Positions 8,192 through 17,567 are shown, numbered from the stretch's first letter. The stretch: DNA of 34,361 nt from Bacillota bacterium (GCA_016282255.1 JAEEKE010000112.1:1-34361); one strand, 5' to 3'. A program made the numbers and translations. Notes: generated from the letters alone by a model not told the origin.

Positions 8192-9115
8192 ATGGAATAC
8201 AGGCCGAGAAGGAACGTTAAGAGCCGCAGAAGGCGGTTTCACGGCAGGACATACGCCGGCGGCGCGGCAAGAGAAAGCGCGGCCCGCGGCGAGGGCGCGT
8301 TCGGGACCTTCGTGCTGCTGCTCCTATTAGCGGCGCTCGTCTACGTTTTCGTCGCGACGCCGGTCGGTGCGTTCGTGCTGGGCTTTTTCAAGGCCAAGGG
8401 CGCGGGGAATGAAGCGCCTCTGCCGACGCGCGTGCCGGATACCGCTCCCCCGCCCTCCGGTCAGACCGCGCTGACGGAGACGGTGAAGCTTCCGGGGCTG
8501 GAGCTCTATGCGCTCGAGATGGGCCGCTATGATACACTTGAGGATGCGCGCTCGCTGATAAACAGCCTGCGCTCGCTCGGCGCGGCGGGCTACGGGCTTG
8601 CGAGCGGGGAGGGCTACCGCATACTCGCCTCGGGCTACGGCACCGAGGCCGCGGCGGCGAGCGTTAAAGACAGGCTTTTTTCGCAGGGCTACGACTGCAC
8701 GCTGTATAAGCTGGAAGCGGACGAGGTGGATATAGACGTCACCGCGGACGAAACGAGGCTTGGGGCCGTGCGCGCGGCGGCGGCGCTCGCGCGTTCGCTG
8801 ATAGACGAGCTTTCGGAGCAGGTGCTTCGCTTCGATACCGAGGAACGCGGCACGGAATACGGCAAGGCGATTGTGGGCGAGCTGCTTGAAAGGATCAGGG
8901 AGGTGCGCTCCAGGCTTTCGCCGCTCAGCGATCCCGGCGGCGCCGTGAAGCTGCTCGACGGCTACTTCATGGAGCTTGCGGCCTGCGCCTCGGAGCTCGG
9001 TTCGCTTTCCGTGGACCGCGTGACGTTCAGCGGAAGGCTCAAGAGCATGCAGCTTGAAGCCGCGGACCGCTATATCCGGCTGCTTGCGGCCCTGTCCTCG
9101 CTCGCTTCCCCTTGA
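8192..9115 (+). CDS. Single-pass membrane protein with SPOR-like domain
   Basis: TM segment TFVLLLLLAALVYVFVATPVGAFVLGFF; SPOR-like YALEMGRYDTLEDARSLINSLRSLGAAGYGLASGEGYRILASGYGTEAAAASVKDRL; SD GGAGGTG before 8192 ATG. Confidence 0.8.
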   Translation: MEYRPRRNVKSRRRRFHGRTYAGGAARESAARGEGAFGTFVLLLLLAALVYVFVATPVGAFVLGFFKAKGAGNEAPLPTRVPDTAPPPSGQTALTETVKLPGLELYALEMGRYDTLEDARSLINSLRSLGAAGYGLASGEGYRILASGYGTEAAAASVKDRLFSQGYDCTLYKLEADEVDIDVTADETRLGAVRAAAALARSLIDELSEQVLRFDTEERGTEYGKAIVGELLERIREVRSRLSPLSDPGGAVKLLDGYFMELAACASELGSLSVDRVTFSGRLKSMQLEAADRYIRLLAALSSLASP

Positions 9116-9495
9116 TCGGGCGAGCTCAGCCTTCTGTTCAGCTCGAGCGCGAGCCTGAAGATGAATTCATAGAGCTGCGGCGGATAGCCTTCCCCGTTCT
9201 TCGGGCAGAGCCTGCGGAGCGCGGTATTGCCGCGCGTCTCCCATGCGGTCCGCAGGGCATAGAGCATGTCGCGGCGCACGTTTTCGGGATCGAGGCCTAG
9301 GCTTTCGGCGACGAGCGCTATGGGCCTGACCTTTCGGGTATAGAACCGGGCGGGATCCTCGGCAACGGCGCCTATCGCATAGGCGAGAAAGGCAAAGCCG
9401 GTCAGCTGCGGATAGAAACCGAGCTCCAGGAGCAAGTAGGCCGAGCAGTCCGCCTTCTTCATTTCAGCACCCGTCCTATGTGTTTTTTCGGGCAT
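9070..9495 (-). CDS. Stand-alone Spo0A C-terminal (DNA-binding) domain-like protein, no receiver domain
   Basis: LLLELGFYPQLTGFAFLAYAIGAV...VRPIALVAESLGLDPENVRRDMLYALRTAWETRGN resembles Spo0A effector domain (IGVPAHIKGYLYLREAI...[32 protein letters not shown]). Confidence 0.7.
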   Translation of the reverse strand: MPEKTHRTGAEMKKADCSAYLLLELGFYPQLTGFAFLAYAIGAVAEDPARFYTRKVRPIALVAESLGLDPENVRRDMLYALRTAWETRGNTALRRLCPKNGEGYPPQLYEFIFRLALELNRRLSSPDQGEASEDRAASSRI

Positions 9496-9636
9496 GCGCC
9501 GCCCGATGATACTATCGTAGCACGGATTTTCTGTATGAGCAAATGCGAAAAAACGTTATATCGCCGTCTCCGTCCCCGCGGATCATTTCTTCCGGGACCT
9601 GCATAAATGTACAATATGTTTGCATTTTGCGTCAAA

Positions 9637-9659
9637 GAGGCCGGGCAACGGCCTTTTTT
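9637..9659 (+). terminator. Intrinsic terminator-like hairpin
   Basis: GGCCG-GGCAA-CGGCC followed by TTTTTT. Confidence 0.6.
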
Positions 9660-9747
9660 CGCGTCCGTGCAGAAAAAAACGCATAATGAAGGCGCGGCTA
9701 TCAAATACTGGATCTGAAAAAACGCTTTTTGCGATCAGGAGGTTTTC

Positions 9748-10323
9748 ATGAAAGCAACCGGAATCGTGCGGCGCATCGACGAGCTCGGGCGCGTGGTGAT
9801 ACCGAAGGAGATACGGCGCACGCTGCGCATACGCGAGGGCGACGCGCTGGAGATCTACACCGACCGCGACGGCGGCGTGATACTGCGCAAATACTCGATG
9901 ATAGGCGAGCTTGCGGCCTTCGCCGCCGAATACTGCGACACGCTGCGGCAGTCGGTCGGTCACACCGCGCTGATCTGCGACAAGGACGCGGTCGTCGCCT
10001 GCCGCAGCGTTTCAAGGCGCGACCAGGCCCCGCCCTCCCCCATCGCGCCGGAACGGCCGATCAGCGACGAGCTGGAGGCCGCGATCTCCGCCCGCAGGAC
10101 GGTCAATTTATGCGCCGAAAACGGCGATGCACTTCTGCCGCTGACGCGCGGGGACGAGAAAAGCGGCTATACGGCCGAGCTGATCGCTCCGATCATCGCA
10201 TCGGGCGACGCCGTCGGCGCGGTCATACTGCTTTCGAAGGAGCAGGGGACCGTTTTCGATCAGACGGAGGTCAAGGTGGCGGAGACCGCCGCGGCGTTCC
10301 TCGGCAGGCAGACGGCGAACTGA
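9748..10323 (+). CDS. spoVT: Stage V sporulation protein T (AbrB-type DNA-binding domain + GAF-like domain)
   Basis: MKATGIVRRIDELGRVVIPKEIRRTLRIREGDALEIYTDRDGGVILRKYS plus C-terminal GAF-like region; SD AGGAGG. Confidence 0.93.
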   Translation: MKATGIVRRIDELGRVVIPKEIRRTLRIREGDALEIYTDRDGGVILRKYSMIGELAAFAAEYCDTLRQSVGHTALICDKDAVVACRSVSRRDQAPPSPIAPERPISDELEAAISARRTVNLCAENGDALLPLTRGDEKSGYTAELIAPIIASGDAVGAVILLSKEQGTVFDQTEVKVAETAAAFLGRQTAN

Positions 10324-11076
10324 TCAGCCGAGGGCGGCTATATCGCCGAAATAGTCCGAGATCGTCCAGTCGGGGAGGCGGACTATCCTCGAAAGCAGCC
10401 TGACGCCGGTTTTCGGCGCCTCCTCGGGACGGTTCACGCCGCTGCCGTAGGTGAACACGGTGAGCGCCGTATCGGGAAGACCGTTTTCGGTCGGATCGAG
10501 GGAGAGCCTGCCTATGCCTGTCTGCACGAAGCAGGCGCAGCGCGCGCCGTATCTCAGGGCATATTCGAGCTGCGCGCGGGAGAGCGTCCTTAAAAGCGCG
10601 ACCTGATTTTCCATGCCGCCGAAGCCGATCGCGGGCTCGATAAGGCCCTCGCCGGAAGCCGCGCCGAGCAGGCGGATATCGTCCGCTTCCCGGACGGAGT
10701 TCTGAACGACCGCCGCTCGGGCGCCCTTAGCCCTTATAAGCGAAAGCAGCGCCCCGAGATCCGGGCAGCTTTCGATTATCAGCATCACGCCCCCGCCGCC
10801 CTCCTTCGGCAGCAGGAACGGGAGGCCGAGGCCGCGGATAAAGTCGATATCGTCCGCAAGCATGCGAAGGTCCTTCACGTCCCGTATGCGGTAGGAGATC
10901 GCGACGACGCCGCTTTGAAGCGCCGCCGAAGCCGGGACCGAGGCGCGGGGCGCGATGAGCACCGCCGCGGCGGCGAACACGGCGACCGCAGCGAGCGTCA
11001 GGCAGGCGCTGAAGACGCGTCTTGCCGCGGTTTTGCTAAAAGCTTCGCCGATCCCGCTCTTTATATTCAAAAGCAT
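10324..11076 (-). CDS. Membrane-anchored protein, possibly a degenerate polysaccharide deacetylase (NodB-like) pseudoenzyme
   Basis: N-terminal TM; VVAISYRI...LADDIDFIRGLGLPFLLPKEG...VMLIIESCPDLGALLSLIRAKGARAAVVQNS pattern resembles the YHxI/TFDDG layout of deacetylases but without the DD motif. Confidence 0.45.
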   Translation of the reverse strand: MLLNIKSGIGEAFSKTAARRVFSACLTLAAVAVFAAAAVLIAPRASVPASAALQSGVVAISYRIRDVKDLRMLADDIDFIRGLGLPFLLPKEGGGGVMLIIESCPDLGALLSLIRAKGARAAVVQNSVREADDIRLLGAASGEGLIEPAIGFGGMENQVALLRTLSRAQLEYALRYGARCACFVQTGIGRLSLDPTENGLPDTALTVFTYGSGVNRPEEAPKTGVRLLSRIVRLPDWTISDYFGDIAALG

Positions 11077-11151
11077 GGTAAAACTCCTCTTGCATTATTA
11101 CGGTTTTAATCTATAATAGTGTATGATGAAATATGCAGGGGAGGGACCGAA

Positions 11152-11373
11152 ATGCGCTGCAGCTGCAAGAATTGCGGAGTCTATATGATCCAGTCCGACG
11201 ACGGGCACCTGGGCTGCGTCTGCCCCGAGTGCGGCGCCCGCTGCCGGGACTGCCTGGGCACGAACAGCGTGATAAGCGCGGAGTTCTTTGAAAAGCTGAG
11301 GACCGACCCCGCCATGGCCGAGCTGTTTATGAAGCGCCTCGGCGATGACAGCGAGGACGGCGAGGACGAATAG
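11152..11373 (+). CDS. Small Cys-rich putative zinc-binding protein (73 aa)
   Basis: SD GGGGAGGG, ATG 11152; MRCSCKNCGVYMIQSDDGHLGCVCPECGARCRDCLG. Confidence 0.65.
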   Translation: MRCSCKNCGVYMIQSDDGHLGCVCPECGARCRDCLGTNSVISAEFFEKLRTDPAMAELFMKRLGDDSEDGEDE

Positions 11374-11383
11374 GACATGCAAA

Positions 11384-11415
11384 ATGCCCGCCCCGATGAA
11401 CGGAGCGGGCGATTC
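11384..11415. terminator. Bidirectional terminator-like hairpin between convergent genes
   Basis: GCCCGCcCCgatgaacGGaGCGGGC with flanking short A/T tracts. Confidence 0.55.
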
Positions 11416-11428
11416 TTTGTTTTTGGCT

Positions 11429-12454
11429 TTAGAGCAGCTTCGCGAGCTCGTCGATGCTCTCAGGCTTCGTCGCCCAGCTCGTGCAGAAGCGAACGATGCT
11501 GTTTTCATCGTCGAACCTGTCCCAGAAGCTGAACGCGACGCTTTCGCGCAGCTTTTTGATCTGCCCGTTCGGCATGATCACGAACTGCTGGTTCGTGGGC
11601 GAATCGATATAGAGCCGGCAGCCCTTCTCAAGCAGCAGGGCGCGGAGCTTTCCGGCCATCTCGATCGCGTGGCGGCCGAGCCTGAAATAGAGGCCGTCGG
11701 TGAACAGAACGTCGAACTGGACGCCGGTCAGCCTGCCCTTGGCGAGCAGGGCGCCGCGCTGTTTGATCAGCGTGACAAAATGCCTGGGCGCGTTCCCGTG
11801 CGTGAATACGACTGCCTCGCCGATCAGCGCGCCGCATTTGGTGCCGCCGATATAGAAGACGTCGGCAAGGTGCGCAAGCTCGGGAAGGGTCAGGTCGCAG
11901 GCCGCGCTCTCGAGACCGTAGGCGAGGCGGGCGCCGTCGATATAGAGCGGGAGGCCGAATTCGCGGCAGACGGCGGAGAGGCCGAAGAGCTCGTCCCGGG
12001 AGTAGAGCGTGCCGAGCTCGGTCGGGAACGAGATATAGACCATGCCCGGGAACACCATGTGCTCGTTGTTCGCGTCCGCAAAGAACGCTGACAGGAAGGC
12101 CCTGACCTCTTCGGAGGAGAGCTTCCCCTCATGCGAGGGGAGCGTTAAAACCTTATGCCCGGTGTATTCGATCGCGCCGGCCTCGTGGACGCTGACGTGC
12201 CCTGTCGAAGCGGCGATGACGCCCTCCTCCTGCCGGAGCATGGAGGAGATCACGATCTGATTGGCGGAGGTGCCGCCCGAGAGCAGGAAGACCTCGGCAT
12301 TCGGAGCGGCGCAGGCCTCGCGGATCCTCGCCTTGGCGGAGAGGCTTATCGCGTCCGTACCGTAGCCGGGCAGGGGCTCGAAATTGGTTTTTTCAAGGGC
12401 TTCGAGGATCGCCGGATGCGCGCCTTCGATATAGTCGCTTTCAAAAGACAGCAT
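11429..12454 (-). CDS. Low-specificity L-threonine aldolase family (PLP enzyme)
   Basis: FESDYIEGAHPAILEAL, LLSGGTSANQIVISS, HEAGAIE, PLYIDGARLAYGL, FYIGGTKCGALIGEAVVF (PLP lysine). Confidence 0.93.
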   Translation of the reverse strand: MLSFESDYIEGAHPAILEALEKTNFEPLPGYGTDAISLSAKARIREACAAPNAEVFLLSGGTSANQIVISSMLRQEEGVIAASTGHVSVHEAGAIEYTGHKVLTLPSHEGKLSSEEVRAFLSAFFADANNEHMVFPGMVYISFPTELGTLYSRDELFGLSAVCREFGLPLYIDGARLAYGLESAACDLTLPELAHLADVFYIGGTKCGALIGEAVVFTHGNAPRHFVTLIKQRGALLAKGRLTGVQFDVLFTDGLYFRLGRHAIEMAGKLRALLLEKGCRLYIDSPTNQQFVIMPNGQIKKLRESVAFSFWDRFDDENSIVRFCTSWATKPESIDELAKLL

Positions 12455-12483
12455 GTTTTCTCCGTTTCGGTCGGGCGGCCGGT

Positions 12484-13476
12484 TCAGACGCCGTAGGGGT
12501 TGGCTTTTATCATGTCTATCGCCCTTTGGCGGACGCTTTCGGGCTCAAGGATCTCAACGTCGGAAAGGTACTGCATGGTCCAGTACAGCATGCCGTCCGG
12601 CACGGTCCTGACGCGGGCGATGAAGTATTCGTCGTCCAGCGGTTCGATGCGCACGCCGGCGCCGAACTGGTCGACGATGCTGCCGACGGCGCTGTTCCTG
12701 CAGCGCAGCTTGATATTGATCGGCTCGCCGGCATAGGCGTAGACCGTCTTGCGCGCGGTGTTGATATCGACCTTGGAGGGCGGGAAATCGACGGGCTTAT
12801 CGAGGATGCGGATATCCTTCATCAGGTCGATGCGGTAGAAGCTGAGATCCTCCTTGCCCTCCTTGATGCAGAGCAGATAATACTTTTTATTGTCGCACAC
12901 CATGCTGTAGGGGCTGACCGTGTAGCGCTCCTTCCTGCGGGGATGCAGGCGCTTGTCGAGGCCGTACTGCATATAGACGAAATCGACCTTGACCTTGTCC
13001 GCGATCGCGGTCTCGAGGCTGTCGATATTGAAGAACACGGTGCGGTTCTGGGTCTTCTTATCCGGCTCGGAGGCGAAGAGATGCTTATAGAGCCGCTTCT
13101 GATGCACGCTGCAGGTCGACTGGAGCTTTTCGATAAGGTCGAAAGTCTGCTTCTGCGGGATCGAATCCATCGAATAGACCGCATCCATCATCAGGCGCAG
13201 CTCGGAGGGCTCGAAGAGGCGCGTGCGCAGGAAATAGCCCTTGCGGTTCTCCTCGAAATCCGAGATATCGTACTTTAGCTTCTGCAGGGTCTTCACGGAA
13301 CTGTAGATCGTCCTCCGGTCGATGCGCAGGCCGAACTCGTCGTTGAAGCGGCCGATGATATCCTTCATGGTGAGGATATGCTCCTCGTCGGAATACTGCT
13401 CGAGTATCCGGTAGAGGCAGATGGTATTCGCTTTGTCGGTCAGTTTTTCGTCGATCATTTTATACTCCGATAGCAT
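12484..13476 (-). CDS. WYL-domain transcriptional regulator (full length)
   Basis: N-terminal HTH; KVDFVYMQYGLDKRLHPRRKERYTVSPYSMVCDNKKYYLLCIKEGKEDLSFYRIDLMKDIRIL plus C-terminal extension. Confidence 0.85.
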   Translation of the reverse strand: MLSEYKMIDEKLTDKANTICLYRILEQYSDEEHILTMKDIIGRFNDEFGLRIDRRTIYSSVKTLQKLKYDISDFEENRKGYFLRTRLFEPSELRLMMDAVYSMDSIPQKQTFDLIEKLQSTCSVHQKRLYKHLFASEPDKKTQNRTVFFNIDSLETAIADKVKVDFVYMQYGLDKRLHPRRKERYTVSPYSMVCDNKKYYLLCIKEGKEDLSFYRIDLMKDIRILDKPVDFPPSKVDINTARKTVYAYAGEPINIKLRCRNSAVGSIVDQFGAGVRIEPLDDEYFIARVRTVPDGMLYWTMQYLSDVEILEPESVRQRAIDMIKANPYGV

Positions 13477-13500
13477 AGCGGCAGGGCCGCTTGTTTTTTA

Positions 13501-14850
13501 TCAGTTATCGATGAAGCAGAGGAAGGCGTCGCGCAGATAGCGCACCCTGATAAGGTCCATGCCCTCCCAGTCCTTTAGCTTGGATGAAGCGGGGATCACT
13601 GCGTGCTTATAGCCGAGGCGCGCGCATTCGGCGACGCGGTTCTGCAGCCTGTCCACCGGGCGGATCTCGCCCGTCAGGCTCAGCTCGCCGATCACCGCGG
13701 TGCTTTCGGGGAGCTTGCGGTCGAACACGGAGCCCGCCACGGCGAGGGCGACGGCAAGGTCCGCGCCCCGGTCGTCGATGCGGATGCCGCCGACCGCGTT
13801 GGTATAGACGTCCTTATCGCCTATCCTGAGGCCTCCGCGGCGTTCGAGGACCGCGATGAGCAGCATCAGGCGGTTCGTATCCATGCCGGCGGCGACCCTG
13901 CGGGGGTTGGAGAACGAGGTGGGATTGAGCAGGGACTGGACCTCGACGATGATCGGGCGGTTGCCCTCCATGATGCAGGTCACGGCGCAGCCCGTGTCGT
14001 TGCCGCCGGTCACGAAGAGGCCCGCGGTATTCTCCACCTGGGAGAGCCCCTCCTGCCCCATCTCGAAGATGCCGATCTCGTTCGTGGAGCCGAAGCGGTT
14101 CTTGACCGCGCGCAGGAGGCGGAGCTGATCGTGCCTGTCGCCCTCGAAATAGAGGACGGTATCGACCATGTGCTCGAGCAGCCTCGGGCCGGCGATGGCG
14201 CCGTCTTTGGTGACGTGGCCGACGATGAACACCGCGCAGGCGTTGGTCTTGGCGATGCGCGTCAGCGCCGTGGTGGCCTCGCGGATCTGCGTCACGCTGC
14301 CGGAGGCGTTGCTGAGCTCCGGCGCGGTCATGGTCTGGATCGAATCGATGACGAGGAACCGTGGCTTGAGGCGGTCGACCTCGGCCTCGATCGCGTCGAT
14401 GGAGGTCTCGGTCATGATGAGGAGCTCGGGATCGACGCCGCAGCGGGAGGCGCGGAGCTTGAGCTGGGCTTTGGATTCCTCGCCCGAAACGTAGAGCACC
14501 GGGCCGTGCGCCATCAGGTTGCTGGCGGCCTGGAGCAAGAGCGTGCTCTTGCCGATGCCCGGATCGCCGCCGACGAGCACGGTCGAGCCCGCGACGACGC
14601 CTCCGCCGAGGACGCGGTCAAACTCGGAGATGCCGGTCGACGTCCTCGCGGCGTCCCTCTCGGTGACGGAGCCGACGGTCACGGCGCGCGCATTGCCGCC
14701 GAGCCGCCTTCCGCCCGACGCCGGTTGAGCGGCGGCCGTCACTTCTACGAGCGTGTTCCAGCTGCCGCACTGGGGGCAGCAGCCCATCCATTTGACGGTC
14801 TCGTAGCCGCATTCGCCGCAGACGTATTTGGTTTTATCCTTTGAAGCCAT
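13501..14850 (-). CDS. radA: DNA repair protein RadA
   Basis: YVCGECGYETVKWMGCCPQCGSWNT zinc finger, GGDPGIGKSTLLLQ Walker A, KNRFGSTNEIG, C-terminal Lon-like domain. Confidence 0.97.
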   Translation of the reverse strand: MASKDKTKYVCGECGYETVKWMGCCPQCGSWNTLVEVTAAAQPASGGRRLGGNARAVTVGSVTERDAARTSTGISEFDRVLGGGVVAGSTVLVGGDPGIGKSTLLLQAASNLMAHGPVLYVSGEESKAQLKLRASRCGVDPELLIMTETSIDAIEAEVDRLKPRFLVIDSIQTMTAPELSNASGSVTQIREATTALTRIAKTNACAVFIVGHVTKDGAIAGPRLLEHMVDTVLYFEGDRHDQLRLLRAVKNRFGSTNEIGIFEMGQEGLSQVENTAGLFVTGGNDTGCAVTCIMEGNRPIIVEVQSLLNPTSFSNPRRVAAGMDTNRLMLLIAVLERRGGLRIGDKDVYTNAVGGIRIDDRGADLAVALAVAGSVFDRKLPESTAVIGELSLTGEIRPVDRLQNRVAECARLGYKHAVIPASSKLKDWEGMDLIRVRYLRDAFLCFIDN

Positions 14851-14864
14851 ATAAGCGCTTTGTT

Positions 14865-16124
14865 TCAGTGAGTGGAAGCGGGCACCGGAGGCACGGAGAA
14901 CTTGATGATATCCCTCTCGCGCGAGGTGACGTCCATCCAGATGACGGTGCCGCTCGAAACGCCGAGGAACTGCGTGTTCTCGCGCTCGGGCGAGACGCGG
15001 TAGGTCCTGCCGGAATCGAAGATGTATACATGGACGGCCCCGTCCTTGCCGTAGGCGATGAAGTCGTCGGAAAGGCCGAATTCGACGACGCCCTCTTCAA
15101 GCACCCGGGGAGCGCCGACGCCGTCCCAGATATAGAGGGCGGTATCCTCGGAATGATTGGCGCTGAGCCAGGCAAAGTATTTGCCGTTGTATTCGGGATC
15201 GTGCACGTAGACGCCGGGGCGATACTCCGCGGCCTCGCCAGTCGCGATATCGAAGCAGCGTATCAGCGAAGCGGTGGGATCGAGCGAGTCAGCATCGGCG
15301 AAGATCAGCTTGCCGCCGCCGAACGCGGGCTGGCTGGTGCCGTAGACGGAGCTGTCGAAGATGCCGACGACCGCGGTCTCCATGGTGGTAAGGTCGCAGA
15401 CGAAGACCTTTTCGCGCTCGCTGCCCGTGCGCTCGGTCCAGGCGAGATAATTGCCCCAGAGCTTGAGCTCGGGTTGGCCGATATAGACCTGCTTTACGAG
15501 CCCCGGCTGTGAGACTACGCCCGTGTCGGTCCTCACCGCCATGATATTGCCGCCGCCGACGGAATAGTTAGCGTCGAAATAGACAAGCCAGCTTTCGTTG
15601 AAGACCGGGAAAAAGAGATGGTCGTTCTCGGCCTGATAGGGCAGCTCGATCATGCGGCCGGAGGCTATATTGTATTCGACAAGCCTGTTCATGCGGACGC
15701 TGCCGTCGATCAGCTTGCCCGCCGAGCAGACGATCGTGCTGCCACCGCAATAGGGATCGCCGAGGTAGGAATAGCTGAAATCAGCCGGGAAAACGAGCTC
15801 CCTTTCGGCGTCCTCGGCGGAGAACTCGTCCATCGGATAGGGCGTGGGCGTGGGCTCGGGGGTGACGTACGGCGTCGGCGAAACGACGAACTCCGCGTTG
15901 AAATGGCTCGCGAGCTTGCCGATGGGGCCGTCCGGGCGGAGCGGCGTGTCGATCTTAAAGAAGACTTCGAGCACGAACATCGCGCCGAGCGTCAGCACGG
16001 CTATGCCGATAAGGGCGCCGAGGATCGCGAGGATGGTTTTTACGGCCTTGCCGCCCTTCTGCCCGCGGCGGCGGATCCTGCCGCGGCGCTTGGGGTATTT
16101 AGATTTGTAGTAGCGCTTTTTCAT
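14865..16124 (-). CDS. Membrane-anchored protein with Pro/Thr stalk and beta-propeller-like extracytoplasmic domain
   Basis: Basic N-term, TM (ILAILGALIGIAVLTLGAMFVLEVFF), PTPYVTPEPTPTPYP linker, repeated blade-like strands (e.g. LKLWGNYLAWTER, PEYNGKYFAWLSA, VSSGTVIWMDV). Confidence 0.6.
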   Translation of the reverse strand: MKKRYYKSKYPKRRGRIRRRGQKGGKAVKTILAILGALIGIAVLTLGAMFVLEVFFKIDTPLRPDGPIGKLASHFNAEFVVSPTPYVTPEPTPTPYPMDEFSAEDAERELVFPADFSYSYLGDPYCGGSTIVCSAGKLIDGSVRMNRLVEYNIASGRMIELPYQAENDHLFFPVFNESWLVYFDANYSVGGGNIMAVRTDTGVVSQPGLVKQVYIGQPELKLWGNYLAWTERTGSEREKVFVCDLTTMETAVVGIFDSSVYGTSQPAFGGGKLIFADADSLDPTASLIRCFDIATGEAAEYRPGVYVHDPEYNGKYFAWLSANHSEDTALYIWDGVGAPRVLEEGVVEFGLSDDFIAYGKDGAVHVYIFDSGRTYRVSPERENTQFLGVSSGTVIWMDVTSRERDIIKFSVPPVPASTH

Positions 16125-16272
16125 GCCTCAATTATAGCATAAGCGCAAAAGGAAGTCACTATCAATTTGCGGATTTTTACCTTATTTTATGATTTTTTAG
16201 GCGCGTATGTGCAAATCTTTGCATAAAAGGCCGAATGATTGAAACGGGGCTTCGGCGGGAATACTGTTCGTT

Positions 16273-17526
16273 ATGAAAAGGATGAAGGCAAAACGGCATC
16301 GGCAGTCGGACGGCGCCGCGGCGAAGCTGCTGCGCTTTTTCGGTGCGCTGTGCGCGCTGGCGATACTCGCGCTCAATTTCACCGACCCGATGATCGAGGC
16401 GCGGCGGCTGCCCGGCGCGATCTTCATAGATGGCGGCGCGGCGGAGGATGCGCTCTTTTCCGGCGGGAAAGCGGTCACGGCGGCGTATTCGGGGGATGAA
16501 ACGCTGGGCGAAAAGCGCCTGTCGGTCCGGCTTTTCGGGCTGATAGAGCTTGCGGGCGCCGAGGTTTTCCGAATGGAGCGGCCTTCGGTGATCCCCTGCG
16601 GGAACGCGGTCGGGATAGCGATCCATACGCGGGGCGTGCTGGTGGTGGGCCTCGGCAGCTTTAAGGACGGCGCGGGCAAGAGCGTCTGCCCCGCTCAAAG
16701 GTCAGGGCTCAGGGCCGGGGACCTGATAACCGAGGTCAACGGCTGCGCGATAGCGAGCGCGGAGGAGCTGCAGCTTGCGGTTAACGCGCGGCCCGATGGG
16801 ACCGAGCTGACGGTCGAACGCAGCGGGAAGCCGCTTATTATCTTTGCGGCGCCGGTAAGGGCCGCGGACGGCGAAATGAAGCTGGGCGCCTGGGTGCGCG
16901 ACAGCACGGTCGGCATCGGCACGCTCTCGTTCATCGACGCCGGGACGAATGCGAGCGCGGCGCTCGGCCACGCGGTGCTCGACGGCGATACGGGTAAGCT
17001 CCTGCCCGTGCTGAGCGGCAGGGAGGTCGCCGCGACGATACTGGGCGTTTCGCGCGGCAGATCCGGCACGCCCGGCGAGCTGATGGGGACCTTTTCGGAG
17101 GAGAGCGGGGAGATAGGCAGCGTGGAGCTCAACTGCAGCCTCGGCGTATTCGGAAGGCTCGGCTCGGGCGGGGAGGCCTCGGAGGTGATAAGCGGCAAGA
17201 CCGCAATACCGCTGGCGTTCCCAAGCGAGGTGCACACCGGCGAAGCCCTTTTGCTTGCGCAGATCGACGGCAACGGTCCCAAAGAATATGCCTGCCGCAT
17301 AGTGCGGTGCAGCAGGCAGGACCGGCCGGACCAGAAGGGGCTGGTGATAGAGATCACCGACGAAGCGCTGCTGAGCGCCACGGGCGGCATAGTTCAGGGC
17401 ATGAGCGGCAGCCCGATCATCCAGGACGGGCGGCTCGCCGGGGTCGTGACCCACGTGTTCATCAACGATCCTACCCGCGGCCACGGGATCTACGCCTTCT
17501 GGATGTATGAAAGCCTGGTGAAATAA
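16273..17526 (+). CDS. spoIVB: SpoIVB peptidase (S55)
   Basis: PDZ-like RSGLRAGDLITEVNG; GIGTLSFIDAGTNASAALGHAVLDGDTG; GGIVQGMSGSPIIQDGRLAGVVTHVFINDPTRGHGIYAFWM. Confidence 0.95.
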   Translation: MKRMKAKRHRQSDGAAAKLLRFFGALCALAILALNFTDPMIEARRLPGAIFIDGGAAEDALFSGGKAVTAAYSGDETLGEKRLSVRLFGLIELAGAEVFRMERPSVIPCGNAVGIAIHTRGVLVVGLGSFKDGAGKSVCPAQRSGLRAGDLITEVNGCAIASAEELQLAVNARPDGTELTVERSGKPLIIFAAPVRAADGEMKLGAWVRDSTVGIGTLSFIDAGTNASAALGHAVLDGDTGKLLPVLSGREVAATILGVSRGRSGTPGELMGTFSEESGEIGSVELNCSLGVFGRLGSGGEASEVISGKTAIPLAFPSEVHTGEALLLAQIDGNGPKEYACRIVRCSRQDRPDQKGLVIEITDEALLSATGGIVQGMSGSPIIQDGRLAGVVTHVFINDPTRGHGIYAFWMYESLVK

Positions 17527-17552
17527 AAAAGCCCTCCCCGCAAGGGAAAGGC
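17525..17552 (-). terminator. Intrinsic terminator downstream of recN
   Basis: Minus strand GCCTTTCCC-TTGC-GGGGAGGGC followed by TTTTTT. Confidence 0.75.
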
Positions 17553-17567
17553 AGGAACGGATCGCGA

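Noticed and set aside
13603-14844. 413-aa + strand ORF
   Set aside because: Exact antisense of radA; composition (Asp/Arg/Ala/His-rich) typical of shadow ORFs in high-GC DNA; no recognisable motif.
16200-16230. Sigma-G promoter or operator (TGCAAA-TC-TTTGCA palindrome) ahead of spoIVB
   Set aside because: Small palindrome present, but spacing does not fit a sigma-G promoter and one site alone is weak evidence.
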